A stretch of DNA of 64,000 nt from Asticcacaulis excentricus CB 48 (lineage in GTDB: Bacteria > Pseudomonadota > Alphaproteobacteria > Caulobacterales > Caulobacteraceae), in the NCBI RefSeq assembly GCF_000175215.2, contig NC_014818.1:62001-126000 (forward strand), in the 5' to 3' direction. The notes beneath the pieces were generated by a model. That model was not told the DNA's origin, ran no database searches, and saw only the letters and a program-made list of their open reading frames with translations. Positions 1-8,526 of this stretch are shown here, in pieces. Numbering within the stretch: the stretch's first letter is position 1; each line of letters opens with the position of its first letter. A program made the translations under genes and the position numbers.

Positions 1-468
1 TTGGCCACGGCGACGACCTTTGCGCAGGCGCCCGTGCGCCTGACCATTCCCACCTACGACTGGGAGACGGTGAAGTACAAGGTCGCCGAAGGTCCCGCGG
101 TGCTGATACGCAATGGCCGCGTCTTCGTAACCTATTCGGCCTCGGCGACCGATCACAACTATTGTCTGGGTCTTCTCTCGGCCAGGGCTGATGCCGAGTT
201 AATGGACCCGGCCTCGTGGAGCAAGTCGCCGGTACCGGTTTTCGTCAGCTCTGAGAAGAACAATATCTGGGGACCGGGGCACAATGGCTTCACAGTGGAC
301 GAGCGCGGCCGCGATGTCATCGTCTATCACGCCCGCGACTATAAGGAGATCAAGGGCAACTCGCTTTTCGACCCCAACCGCCACTCCCGATTGCAATACG
401 TGAAGTGGCGCAAGGATGGCACCCCCGATTTTGGCGAACCGGTGGCCGTGGGACCGCTGAAGCAGTAA
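1..468 (+). CDS. GH43 family glycosidase, C-terminal part (cut by window edge)
   Basis: The 155 visible residues are the 3' part of a longer gene; the first codon shown (TTG) is probably internal and the true start lies outside the window. The motif EGP at residues 30-32 is the family 43 general-acid Glu signature, followed by the beta-propeller strand VFVTYSAS and the blade motif NIWGPGHNGF, as in GH43 arabinan/arabinofuranoside hydrolases. Family knowledge suggests release of L-arabinose from arabinan side chains, which fits the pectin genes further along. Substrate cannot be fixed from this fragment. A short hairpin lies just after the stop. Confidence 0.8.
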   Translation: MATATTFAQAPVRLTIPTYDWETVKYKVAEGPAVLIRNGRVFVTYSASATDHNYCLGLLSARADAELMDPASWSKSPVPVFVSSEKNNIWGPGHNGFTVDERGRDVIVYHARDYKEIKGNSLFDPNRHSRLQYVKWRKDGTPDFGEPVAVGPLKQ

Positions 469-471
469 ATT

Positions 472-488
472 TCTGATTCAAAATCAGA
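472..488. other. small perfect hairpin after the GH43 gene
   Basis: TCTGATT, a three-base loop, then AATCAGA lies four bases after the GH43 stop. There is no T-run after it on the plus strand, so it is at best a weak terminator or a 3' RNA-stabilising hairpin. Confidence 0.3.
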
Positions 489-935
489 GTCTTAACGACT
501 TTCGGAGCGTTTATTTTCGCGACCTTATCAACGGCGCGCTCAGAAGGCGCGTGAGTGGCCTTCAAGTTCGTTTTTGATGCAGAGTGCCAAAAGGGAGAAA
601 TCCCGCCATACGGGCTTCTAAATGCCCGTTACGTGGATTTGTGATTTTCGGAGCTGGAGAGCTAAAGTCTAAGGGGCCACAGCCCCCTCTATCCCAATAA
701 CGAGGGGCGAGAACGTTAGGTCAGGTGCAGAGCTCGATGGGGCAGAGGGCTTCGTCCGAATGCAGGTTCGCACCCGGTTTCGGGGTGCAGGGGGCGTGAC
801 CCCTGCATGCTTAATCATGTTCGAAGAAACTCAGTTTTCGAACACGTCCTCCTTGTCATGTTAGAAAAGGCCAATTTTTGTAACATGTGGGGTTGGAGTT
901 TTGGGGAGGACACAGTCTGATCATCCCGACACCCC
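489..935. other. 447-base non-coding region with several hairpins
   Basis: This stretch lies between two convergent 3' ends (GH43 on plus, iolB on minus) and holds no credible gene. It contains inverted repeats: GCACCC/GGGTGC (770-788), GCAGGGG/CCCCTGC (787-806) and GTTCGAA/TTCGAAC (819-843). None is followed by a clear T-run on either strand. They could stop or protect the ends of the two convergent transcripts. I see no promoter, tRNA or mobile-element remnant. Confidence 0.4.
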
Positions 936-1739
936 TCAGCCTTTCAGCATCCACTCGTGTTGCGGGTCATTGCGGAAGATCCAGCGGCGTTCCGGTCCAG
1001 CCATGACGTTGAGGTAGTAGAGGCTGTAGCCATGCGGCGCACCGACCGGGTGATAGCCGCGCGGAACCAGTACCACGTCGCCGTCTTCGACCAGCACCGC
1101 CTCATCGAGGCTGCGATCATCGGTATAGACGCGCTGAAAGCCGAAGCCCTGCGGCGGGTCGATACGGTGATAGTAGGTTTCTTCGAGCTGCGTCTCCAGC
1201 TCAGGCTCGGCGCTGTCGTGCTTGTGCGGCGGATAGCTGGACCAGTGTCCGGCAGGAGTGACCACCTCGACAACCAGCAGGCTATGGGCCGGGCGGTCCT
1301 GCGGCAGGATGTTGCGGATATAACGGGTATTAGTGCCCTGACCGCGCACTTCCCTCGACATGTCCGAGGCCGCGATCTGGCGCACCGCATGACCGACCTG
1401 ACCAGGCGCGGTACAGATGGCCAGTTCGACTGCGTCCATGGAGGTAACGGCATAGGCGGTGGCGGGCGGTACGAAAACGGCCCCGGGTGGCGCATCCTCG
1501 AATGCTGAGCGCCGCCCGCCGACGGCGGCGAAGTGATCCGTTCCGGCCGCGATATTGGCGGTCCCGCTGACGATGACGAGGCAGGTTTCGCGCGTCTCTT
1601 CGTGCCCGTGATAGGTCTGACCGGCGTCCAGTCGCACCAGGGTGAAACCCACATAGGTCCAGCCTGCCGACTGCGGCGTAATGACGGTGACGCGGCCCTC
1701 GGTATCGGGCGGGGCCGGGCGAACGCGCAGATGGCTCAT
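936..1739 (-). CDS. iolB: 5-deoxy-glucuronate isomerase IolB
   Basis: The 267-residue product has the length and bicupin layout of IolB, including the metal-binding stretch PPHKHD near residue 170 and the C-terminal cupin motif around VLVPRGYHP. IolB isomerises 5-deoxy-D-glucuronate to 2-deoxy-5-keto-D-gluconate in the cytoplasm, the step between IolD and IolC. It is the last gene of the iolC-iolD-iolE-iolB operon; its ATG overlaps the iolE stop by four bases (ATGA), implying translational coupling. Assignment is firm from sequence and context. Confidence 0.95.
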   Translation of the reverse strand: MSHLRVRPAPPDTEGRVTVITPQSAGWTYVGFTLVRLDAGQTYHGHEETRETCLVIVSGTANIAAGTDHFAAVGGRRSAFEDAPPGAVFVPPATAYAVTSMDAVELAICTAPGQVGHAVRQIAASDMSREVRGQGTNTRYIRNILPQDRPAHSLLVVEVVTPAGHWSSYPPHKHDSAEPELETQLEETYYHRIDPPQGFGFQRVYTDDRSLDEAVLVEDGDVVLVPRGYHPVGAPHGYSLYYLNVMAGPERRWIFRNDPQHEWMLKG

Positions 1740-2638
1740 CGGGCGGCCTCTGACAGTCCGGCGGCCAGAGCGGCGGTCCGCAGGGTTTTCAGTCCCATAT
1801 CAGCGTAGGCGCGTGGATCTGCTTTGGCCGGGTCCTGCTCAGCCTCGATGATAATCCAGCCCGCATAGTCTATGCGTTTCAGGCCCTGCATAATGCGGGT
1901 AAAGTCAATCGAGCCGTCGCCCGGAACTGTGAACATACCCGCCAGCACGCCGTTGAGGAAGCTGTCCTCAGCCCCGGCGGTGCGGTCAAACACGGCCTGA
2001 CGCACATCTTTGCAGTGAACGTGGACGATGCGTTCCGGATGGCTGTCGATCAGGCGATAGGGGTCGATACCGCCCAGAACGGCGTGGCCCGTATCGAGCG
2101 TTACCCCGACATTGGGCGTGGTGTGGTCTAGAAATGCCGTCAGGTCCGCTTCGTCCTGCACAACCGTGCCCAGATGGTAGTGGTAGGCGAGCTTGAGGCC
2201 ATGACTGTTAACATAGTCGGCCACCGCGCTCAGGCGCGCACCAAAGCGGACCCAGCCTTCGGCATCGAGATGCGGGCGGTCCTTCAGCGGGATGTCCTTC
2301 TGACCGTGAATGGCATTGCTGGTTTCGGCGATGACGAAGACGCGGCTGCCCATGGCCTTCAAAAGCGCCAGATGTCCTTGCAGGGCCGCGATTTCGGCTT
2401 CGGCTTCACGCGTCAGAAGCTCGCAGCTATACCAGCCCCCAACCAGTTCCAGCCCGTAGCCACCAAGCAGGGCCTTCAGAACCACGGGGTCTTTGGGGAA
2501 TTTTCCGCCCAGCTCCGACCCGGCAAAACCGACCTCGGCAATGTCTTTCAGAACGCTGTCGAGCGGCGTATCGCCGCCGAGTTCGGGCATGTCGTCATTG
2601 ATCCAGGCAATGGGGCTGACGCCGAAGGTAATGGTCAT
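1736..2638 (-). CDS. iolE: inosose dehydratase IolE
   Basis: This 300-residue TIM-barrel protein begins with the IolE-type sequence FGVSPIAWINDD and carries family features such as YHYHLGT and LDTGHAV that supply metal and substrate ligands in the xylose-isomerase-like fold. It dehydrates scyllo-inosose to 3D-trihydroxycyclohexane-1,2-dione, the second step of inositol breakdown. It overlaps iolD upstream (2635-2638) and iolB downstream (1736-1739) by four bases each, so the three are translated as one coupled unit. Expression is presumably set by the promoter in front of iolC. Confidence 0.95.
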   Translation of the reverse strand: MTITFGVSPIAWINDDMPELGGDTPLDSVLKDIAEVGFAGSELGGKFPKDPVVLKALLGGYGLELVGGWYSCELLTREAEAEIAALQGHLALLKAMGSRVFVIAETSNAIHGQKDIPLKDRPHLDAEGWVRFGARLSAVADYVNSHGLKLAYHYHLGTVVQDEADLTAFLDHTTPNVGVTLDTGHAVLGGIDPYRLIDSHPERIVHVHCKDVRQAVFDRTAGAEDSFLNGVLAGMFTVPGDGSIDFTRIMQGLKRIDYAGWIIIEAEQDPAKADPRAYADMGLKTLRTAALAAGLSEAAR

Positions 2639-4461
2639 GAGGGGTCCCTGAGTGCTTTGAGTTTTTGTTCATAGGCGTTGCGTGCGGCGCGGACGGTGGC
2701 GGAGTCGGAGACTTCGGGAACGGCCACGTCCCACCATGTTCCGCCTTCGCCCAAGCCTTGCGTGGCCTCGGTTTCTATGAGGATCAGATTGACACCGCCG
2801 CGGGTTCTGGCGGCTTCGATGGCACTTTCCAGTGCGTCGATGGAGCCCGCGTGCTGGGCGTGGGCCCCCATGGCGCGAGCGTGGGCCACAAAGTCGATAT
2901 CGGGCAGGGTTTCGTGGTGACTGTCTTCGAGGCGGTTGTTGAAGGGGGCTCCGCCCGTTGCCTTTTGCAGACGATGGATGCAGCCAAAGCCGCGATTGTC
3001 GATCAGGATGACGGTCAGTCGCACACCCATCATGACGGCTGTGGCCAGTTCCGAATTCATCATCAAATAGCTGCCATCGCCGACGAGGACATAGACCTCG
3101 CGCTCCGGCTCGGCCATGGCCACACCGAGCCCGCCGGCAATCTCATAGCCCATGCAGGAATAGCCGTATTCCATATGATAGCCGCCGCTCTGACGCGTCC
3201 GCCACAGCTTATGCATATCGCCGGGCAGGCCTCCGGCGGCTGCCACGACTACGGCGTTTTCAGGGGCCCGCCGCATGAGTGCGCCCAGCACCTGAGCCTC
3301 GGTAGGCGTGCCCTGTGCGGCCATAACCGCGTCAGCGCGTGTCTCCCACACGGTGCGCGCAGCGCTCAGGCGCTCTGCCCAGTTCTGCGGAGCCTGATAG
3401 TCGCTCGAGATCTGCGACAGGACGGTCTTTGCGTCGCCGATGACGGGCAGGGCATCGAACTTATGCGCATCGAAGGCAGCCGTATTTATCGATGCGATCC
3501 GCGCCTGCCGGAAGAGGGCCGCAGAACCGGTCGTAAAGTCCTGAAGCCGCGTGCCGATGGCAATGATCAGGTCAGCCTCACGCGCCGCCTGATTGGCGAC
3601 ATCCGTGCCGGTGACGCCTATAGCGCCCAGATTGAACGGGTGGTCATAGGGGAGGGCGCCCTTGCCGGCTTGCGTTTCGCAGAGCGGAATTCGGTGTTTC
3701 AGGCAGAATGCCGACAGGGCGCTTTCGGCCTGACTATAGCGCACGCCCCCTCCAGCGATAACGAGGGGGCGTTTGGCTTCATTCAGCGCCTGATGCAGGG
3801 CGGCCAGGTCCTGGGCATCGGCCGGCGCGCGCCGGCGGGACCACAGGCGTTGCTCAAAGAAACGTTCAGGATAGTCAAAGGCTTCGGCCTGCACATCCTG
3901 ACAAAGGGCGAGGGTCACTGGGCCGCAGTTGGCAGGATCGGTCAGCACCGCCATGGCGGCGGGGAGAGCCTTCAGTATCTGTTCGGGGCGGGTAATGCGG
4001 TCGAAGTAGCGCGAAACGGGCCGGAAACAGTCATTTGCCGAGACGGTGGCGTCACCGAACGCCTCGATCTGTTGCAAGACCGGGTCGGGGCGGCGGCTGG
4101 CATAGACGTCGCCGGGCAGGAAAAGGACCGGCAGGCGGTTGACATGGGCCACGGCGGCGGCGGTGACCATATTGGTCGCCCCCGGCCCGATGGAAGTTGT
4201 GCAGGCAAAAGCGCGGCCGCGTGCCATCTGCTTGGCATAGGCTATGGCGGCGTGCGCCATGCCCTGTTCATTATGGGCCCGATAGGTCGGCAGGCGATCG
4301 TGCACCGCATAGAGGGCTTCGCCCAGACCGGCCACATTTCCATGCCCGAAAATGGCCCAGACGCCGGCAAAGAAGGGCACGGGGCCGTCGTCTGAGTCGA
4401 TCATCTGCACGGCCATCCAGCGCGTCAGGGCCTGCGCCATGGTCAGTCGGATAAGGGTCAT
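2635..4461 (-). CDS. iolD: 3D-(3,5/4)-trihydroxycyclohexane-1,2-dione acylhydrolase IolD
   Basis: The product is a 608-residue thiamine-diphosphate enzyme of the acetolactate-synthase fold. The cofactor-binding motif starts at GDGS (residue 461) and ends near DNRGFG about 28 residues later; the N-terminal pyrimidine-binding domain includes the conserved Glu in RAHNEQGMAHAA. It hydrolytically opens the trihydroxycyclohexanedione ring to 5-deoxyglucuronate. I chose the ATG at 4461 rather than the upstream in-frame codon at 4506: it has a GGGAGAG ribosome site seven bases or so before it, lies 14 bases after the iolC stop, and gives the family-typical start MTLIRLTMAQAL. The longer form would overlap iolC by 31 bases. 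Confidence 0.95.
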   Translation of the reverse strand: MTLIRLTMAQALTRWMAVQMIDSDDGPVPFFAGVWAIFGHGNVAGLGEALYAVHDRLPTYRAHNEQGMAHAAIAYAKQMARGRAFACTTSIGPGATNMVTAAAVAHVNRLPVLFLPGDVYASRRPDPVLQQIEAFGDATVSANDCFRPVSRYFDRITRPEQILKALPAAMAVLTDPANCGPVTLALCQDVQAEAFDYPERFFEQRLWSRRRAPADAQDLAALHQALNEAKRPLVIAGGGVRYSQAESALSAFCLKHRIPLCETQAGKGALPYDHPFNLGAIGVTGTDVANQAAREADLIIAIGTRLQDFTTGSAALFRQARIASINTAAFDAHKFDALPVIGDAKTVLSQISSDYQAPQNWAERLSAARTVWETRADAVMAAQGTPTEAQVLGALMRRAPENAVVVAAAGGLPGDMHKLWRTRQSGGYHMEYGYSCMGYEIAGGLGVAMAEPEREVYVLVGDGSYLMMNSELATAVMMGVRLTVILIDNRGFGCIHRLQKATGGAPFNNRLEDSHHETLPDIDFVAHARAMGAHAQHAGSIDALESAIEAARTRGGVNLILIETEATQGLGEGGTWWDVAVPEVSDSATVRAARNAYEQKLKALRDPS

Positions 4462-4475
4462 GGCGTCTCTCCCGC

Positions 4476-6392
4476 TCAGCTTTGCGGCTGACGGATTGTC
4501 CGCCACCCGTCCACCAGCCGCGACAGCTTGTCTGCCATGACGACGGTGGCGGCGTCATCATCCAATTCACCACGCAGCCACTGTGCCGCGACATCATGGA
4601 AAATGGTGCGCCCGATGGCAAAGCCTTTCACGCGCTCAAAGCGGGCAGCCACCGCGAAGGCCTCCAGAAGCTCGTTTTCGGGGGCTGAGAGGCCCAGAAC
4701 GACGACGCCGCGGCACAGCGGGTCATTGGCGGCAATGACAGCTTCTATATTCTGCCAGGTATCAGCATCAGCGACGGGTTCCAGCTTCCACCAGTCGGGC
4801 TTGATACCGAGGTCGTACAGGCGCTGCATGCCACGTGCGCGGGTCATCGCATCGGTCGCCATACCGGCAGGCAGGATCAGTTCCAGCAGCAGTTCGTGAC
4901 CTGAGCGGCGGCACGCGTCATAAAGGGTGATAAGCTGACGCTCCTGCTCGCCGCGCAGGTCCTTTTCATCGTCGGGATGATAGAGGACAAGGCATTTGAC
5001 CACCTGATTGACGGGCCAGGTGTGCAGGTCAAGCCCCACATCTGCCCCTGTTTCAAATTGCAGCGGCCTTGATTTCGGCACCTCCACCGGGCGGCCTATC
5101 CAGTAGGTCGTATGTCCGGCCTCGCTGAGGGCTTCGGCGCCATAGCGGCCATCAAGCAGCACGCCGAAATCGGGATTGCCCTGCGCCAGGCGGTCCACGG
5201 CCCTGAGCGCCAGCCGTTTGAAGGCCGACACGCGCGTCAGGTCGGCACCGAAATCGCTTGCCATCTCCTCGAACTGAAACCGGTGATCCATGGCCAGGAT
5301 CATCAGGGCGTCGTAGTCGCGGTGGCGGGTGCGCGCCCAGTGCAGGTGATCCAGCGCGCTTTGGGCTTCGTGCGCCATCGGGTGCTGCGCGGCCATAAAG
5401 GCTTGTAACTCATCGAAGGTCGGCATGGCCGGAGCGCAGGAATGGCGGGTGACCACGAGCGCCCCGCAGGCATTGGCCCAACGTCCACAGGTAGCGAGGT
5501 CTTCGCCGCCCAGCCAGCCGCGCAGGAAGCCGGCGCTGAAGGCATCTCCGGCCCCCAGCACATTCATCACCTCGATAGGGAAGCCCGGTACGACGAGCCC
5601 GTCCGTGATGTGGTCAGGGACCTCACCGGGGAAGATGGCGCAGCCGTCCGGCCCGAGCTTGCACACCAGTATGGCGTTTGTCTGGGCGCGAATGACCTTG
5701 AGGGCGGTTATCACATCCTCATGCCCACCGAGAATGCGTACCTCTTCTTCGGTGCCGATAATCAGGTCACACAAGGGTGTGACGGTGGCCAGACGCCGCG
5801 TCACCTCCGGATCGGCGACGTAGCGCTGCTCGCCCATGTCTCGCGTCGTCAGGCCCCACAGAACGGGGCGGTAGTCGATGTCAAAGGCGATCTGGCCGCC
5901 TGCGGCCTTCACTTGCCGCACGGCCTCCAGACTGGCGGCAAAAACGCCCGGTTGGGAGAGGTGTGTGCCATCAATGACCAGCGCGCGCGCTGAAGTCAGC
6001 CAGCGAGTGTCAATATCGGCCATGTCGATGGCCATGTCGGCGCAGTTTTCGCGATAAAAGATGAGCGGGAATGTGTCCTTATCGACAATCCCCAGCAAAA
6101 CAAGCGCCGTCAGGCGCGCCGGATCGGTTACCACACCGGTCGTATCTACGCTTTCGCGACGCAGCGCCTCAAGGATGAAGCGGCCCATATGATCGGCGCC
6201 GACCCGCGTGATCAGCCCGGCCTTCAGCCCCAGCCGCGACGCACCGATGGCCGTATTGGTCGGGCTGCCGCCGACATACTTGGCAAACGAGGCCATGTCT
6301 TCGAGACGGCCACCGATCTGTTGCCCGTACAGGTCCACACTGGACCGGCCCAGCGTAATGACATCCAGTCCGCCAAGGGTGTTAGCGCCCAT
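4476..6392 (-). CDS. iolC: IolC: 5-dehydro-2-deoxygluconokinase fused to DUF2090 (aldolase-like) domain
   Basis: Residues about 1-330 form a PfkB-family sugar kinase, with the N-terminal glycine motif YVGGSPTNTA and the C-terminal catalytic signature NVLGAGDAFSAGF. Residues about 340-638 form a DUF2090 domain, which is aldolase-like. The kinase makes 2-deoxy-5-keto-gluconate 6-phosphate; the second domain is taken to cleave it to dihydroxyacetone phosphate and malonate semialdehyde, and no separate iolJ gene is present here. The ATG at 6392 is preferred because GGGAGG sits just before it; a GTG at 6404 would add four residues. It is the first gene of the iolCDEB operon, with an operator/promoter at 6429-6470. 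Confidence 0.93.
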   Translation of the reverse strand: MGANTLGGLDVITLGRSSVDLYGQQIGGRLEDMASFAKYVGGSPTNTAIGASRLGLKAGLITRVGADHMGRFILEALRRESVDTTGVVTDPARLTALVLLGIVDKDTFPLIFYRENCADMAIDMADIDTRWLTSARALVIDGTHLSQPGVFAASLEAVRQVKAAGGQIAFDIDYRPVLWGLTTRDMGEQRYVADPEVTRRLATVTPLCDLIIGTEEEVRILGGHEDVITALKVIRAQTNAILVCKLGPDGCAIFPGEVPDHITDGLVVPGFPIEVMNVLGAGDAFSAGFLRGWLGGEDLATCGRWANACGALVVTRHSCAPAMPTFDELQAFMAAQHPMAHEAQSALDHLHWARTRHRDYDALMILAMDHRFQFEEMASDFGADLTRVSAFKRLALRAVDRLAQGNPDFGVLLDGRYGAEALSEAGHTTYWIGRPVEVPKSRPLQFETGADVGLDLHTWPVNQVVKCLVLYHPDDEKDLRGEQERQLITLYDACRRSGHELLLELILPAGMATDAMTRARGMQRLYDLGIKPDWWKLEPVADADTWQNIEAVIAANDPLCRGVVVLGLSAPENELLEAFAVAARFERVKGFAIGRTIFHDVAAQWLRGELDDDAATVVMADKLSRLVDGWRTIRQPQS

Positions 6393-6428
6393 AAAACCTC
6401 CCACGAGGCCCTTAAAACGGCCTCTTTT

Positions 6429-6470
6429 GGAATGTTTATTTCTTTATTTGAAATTTTGCAATTGTCATTT
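6429..6470 (-). promoter_or_regulatory. iolC promoter with IolR-type operator
   Basis: On the plus strand the box GGAA-TGTTTA-TTTC (6429-6442) is followed after ten bases by an 18-base element ATTTTGCAAT-TG-TCATTT (6453-6470). Read on the minus strand this gives a possible -35 TTGCAA, a 17-base spacer and a -10 TAAACA that overlaps the GGAA-N6-TTTC box. The same arrangement with the same spacing precedes mmsA. A wider dyad TTGAAAT/ATTTCAA (6448-6473) surrounds the -35. The box matches the GGAA-N6-TTCC type known for IolR regulators of alphaproteobacteria, with one base changed. Confidence 0.7.
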
Positions 6471-6480
6471 CAAAACGATT

Positions 6481-7359
6481 TTACCCCTCGGGTGCATTGG
6501 CGAAGGCGTAAGCGACGACGAGGGACTGCGCCAGACACAGAGGCGCCGTGAGCGAGCGGAAGGCGCGTACTTCGGACTCTCGTAGCAAAAGGCTTTGGTG
6601 CCCCGGCTTGACGAGGGGGGAGACGTTGGAATCTGTGATCGACAGGACCTGCGCGCCGCGTTCCAACGCCAGCGCATGGCAACGCACGGTTTCTTCGGCA
6701 TAGGGCCGGAAACTGATGGCAATCAGCAGGTCTTCGGCACGGATACCGCGCGCCTGCTGCTCCCAAAGGCCGCCCGCCCCGTCAAGAAACACCACGCGCT
6801 TACCGGCCCGCTGAAGGGCGTAGGCGAGGTAGGACGCGACGGGAAAGGCGCGGCGAAAGCCGGCAATATAAACGTTCTCGGCGGCGATAATGGCCTCTAC
6901 ACTGGTACGAATCTGATCGGCTGAAACACTCTGCCGCAAATGATTGAGGGCCAGAATATCGGCCTCGGCAAACTCGTCGAGAATGGTGCTGAGCCCTTCC
7001 TCTCCAATGGCCTCAGAGGCCCCAAAGGCGCGGGCCCGCTCCCCATAGGCCAGACTGATGTGGCTGGACAACAACTCATCGCGGATGACCTTCTGCATCT
7101 GCGACGCCCCGGCATAGCCCAGCGTCTTGGCAAAGCGTACCAGTGTTGAAGGCTGGACGTCGGCGCGTTCGGCGACCACGGCCAGCGTCTCAAAGGCCAC
7201 GTCCTCAGGCTTGTCCAGGACGAAGCTGGCCACCTGCTTCATGCGCCGCGAGGCGTCGTCATATTGACGCATAATCGCCGTGCGCAGGGCATCAAGCGTC
7301 TGCGGCGCATCGCCGCCGGGCAGGTCATCTTCGGGGATTTCCGTTGGGTGTGGGCTCAT
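6481..7359 (-). CDS. iolR: RpiR-family transcriptional regulator of inositol genes (IolR-like)
   Basis: The 292-residue protein has an N-terminal HTH of the RpiR/MurR family (about residues 25-105, with VAERADVQPSTLVRFAKTLG as helix-turn-helix) and a C-terminal SIS sugar-phosphate-binding domain (about 140-280). Family members of this kind in alphaproteobacteria repress iol genes and are released by an inositol-pathway phosphate intermediate; that ligand role is inferred here. It is transcribed divergently from iolG, and a perfect GGAA-N6-TTCC site lies in the shared intergenic region, so autoregulation is likely. A GGAG ribosome site precedes the ATG. Confidence 0.88.
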   Translation of the reverse strand: MSPHPTEIPEDDLPGGDAPQTLDALRTAIMRQYDDASRRMKQVASFVLDKPEDVAFETLAVVAERADVQPSTLVRFAKTLGYAGASQMQKVIRDELLSSHISLAYGERARAFGASEAIGEEGLSTILDEFAEADILALNHLRQSVSADQIRTSVEAIIAAENVYIAGFRRAFPVASYLAYALQRAGKRVVFLDGAGGLWEQQARGIRAEDLLIAISFRPYAEETVRCHALALERGAQVLSITDSNVSPLVKPGHQSLLLRESEVRAFRSLTAPLCLAQSLVVAYAFANAPEG

Positions 7360-7414
7360 CGGTGCGCTCCGCCGCAGAGTAGGGAATCAGGCATTTTCCA
7401 AGTTGACACAATAT

Positions 7415-7428
7415 GGAATATTTGTTCC
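7415..7428. promoter_or_regulatory. perfect IolR-type operator between iolR and iolG
   Basis: GGAA-TATTTG-TTCC is a perfect match to the GGAA-N6-TTCC operator type and sits about 55 bases before the iolR start and 115 before iolG. A TTGACA hexamer lies at 7403-7408. The site is placed to control both divergent genes. Confidence 0.75.
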
Positions 7429-7482
7429 AAAACACAAAGCCAAACGTGGAACCCTGCAATCTAAAGTGCGGGTTTCAAAAAT

Positions 7483-7496
7483 GGAATAAATATTTC
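7483..7496. promoter_or_regulatory. second, degenerate IolR-type box near iolG
   Basis: GGAA-TAAATA-TTTC matches the same motif with one change (TTTC for TTCC), as at iolC and mmsA. It is 46 bases before the iolG start, near the expected promoter, and 68 bases (start to start) from the perfect site, so co-operative binding is possible. Confidence 0.55.
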
Positions 7497-7542
7497 AAAG
7501 CGGGATCAGGCCTGCTGCCAGACCCAAACCAAAGGAAACGCA

Positions 7543-8526
7543 ATGTTTGAAGTGGCTGTTATCGGCGCCGGGCGTATCGGTCGTATCCACGCCAGAAATG
7601 TCGCCGCACACCCGGCCTTACACCTGAAGGCCATTGTCGATCCGGTGGGCGACAGCGCGGCGGAACTGGCGAAGGCGCTGGGGTCTGAGGTTTCGACCTT
7701 TGAGGCCGTATTAGCCGACCCGAAAGTCAAGGGTGTGATCATCGCCTCACCGACAGATCAGCACCTGACGCAGACGCTTCAATGCATCGCGGCGGGCAAG
7801 GCGGTCCTGTGCGAAAAGCCGCTGGATCAGGATCTGGAAACCGCACGCGGAGCCGCAGCGCAACTGGGTGGGGATAAACCGCTTCTGTTGGGCTTCAATC
7901 GTCGTTTCGACCGCCATTTCGGGGCTCTGAAACAGCAGCTTGAGGCCGGGCGTATCGGCGCGCTGGAAAGCCTTTTGATCGTCAGCCACGATCCCGCGCC
8001 GCCGCCGGTGTCCTACGTCAAGGTATCGGGAGGCCTGTTCAAGGACATGGCTATCCACGATTTTGACATGGCGCGCTTTATTCTGGGCGAAGAGATCGTC
8101 GAGGTCTATGCAGCGGCGGCCTGTCTGGTCGATCCGGCCATCGGTGAGGCGGGGGATGTGGACACCGCGAAGACGACGCTGAAAACCGCCTCTGGTCGTC
8201 TGTGCGTCATCAGCAATTCGCGCCGTTCCGGCTATGGCTACGATCAGCGCCTCGAAGCCTATGGGCAGAAGGGGCTTCTGAAAGCCGACAATGTGCTGGA
8301 AAGCACGGTGGCGCACTGGGGGGCCGAAGGTCCGGTGCTCGATGCCTTCCAGAACTTTTTCCTCGACCGCTATGCCGAGGCCTATCGTAGCGAAATCGCG
8401 CACTTTGCCGACATCGTGGCGGGTAAGGCCAAGCCGATGGTGGGCTATGACGATGCCGTGCGCGCGCTGGAACTGGCCGAAGCGGCGGCCTATTCGGTCG
8501 CCACCGGTCAGGTCGTCAGGGTTTAG
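7543..8526 (+). CDS. iolG: inositol 2-dehydrogenase IolG
   Basis: This 327-residue protein of the Gfo/Idh/MocA family has an N-terminal Rossmann fold (GAGRIGRIH at residues 8-16) and the catalytic Lys in EKP (K92). The Asp/His pair of the active site is seen at D168 and H172 in KDMAIHDFDM, matching the spacing in known inositol dehydrogenases. It oxidises myo-inositol to scyllo-inosose with NAD+. AAAGGA precedes the ATG. It stands alone on the plus strand, divergent from the regulator; its 3' end overlaps the convergent GH92 gene by 11 bases. Confidence 0.93.
   Translation: MFEVAVIGAGRIGRIHARNVAAHPALHLKAIVDPVGDSAAELAKALGSEVSTFEAVLADPKVKGVIIASPTDQHLTQTLQCIAAGKAVLCEKPLDQDLETARGAAAQLGGDKPLLLGFNRRFDRHFGALKQQLEAGRIGALESLLIVSHDPAPPPVSYVKVSGGLFKDMAIHDFDMARFILGEEIVEVYAAAACLVDPAIGEAGDVDTAKTTLKTASGRLCVISNSRRSGYGYDQRLEAYGQKGLLKADNVLESTVAHWGAEGPVLDAFQNFFLDRYAEAYRSEIAHFADIVAGKAKPMVGYDDAVRALELAEAAAYSVATGQVVRV

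Noticed and set aside
2665..4395. 576-residue plus-strand frame opposite iolD
   Set aside because: It is the mirror of the iolD codon pattern in GC-rich DNA; iolD has full family motifs and the frame has none.
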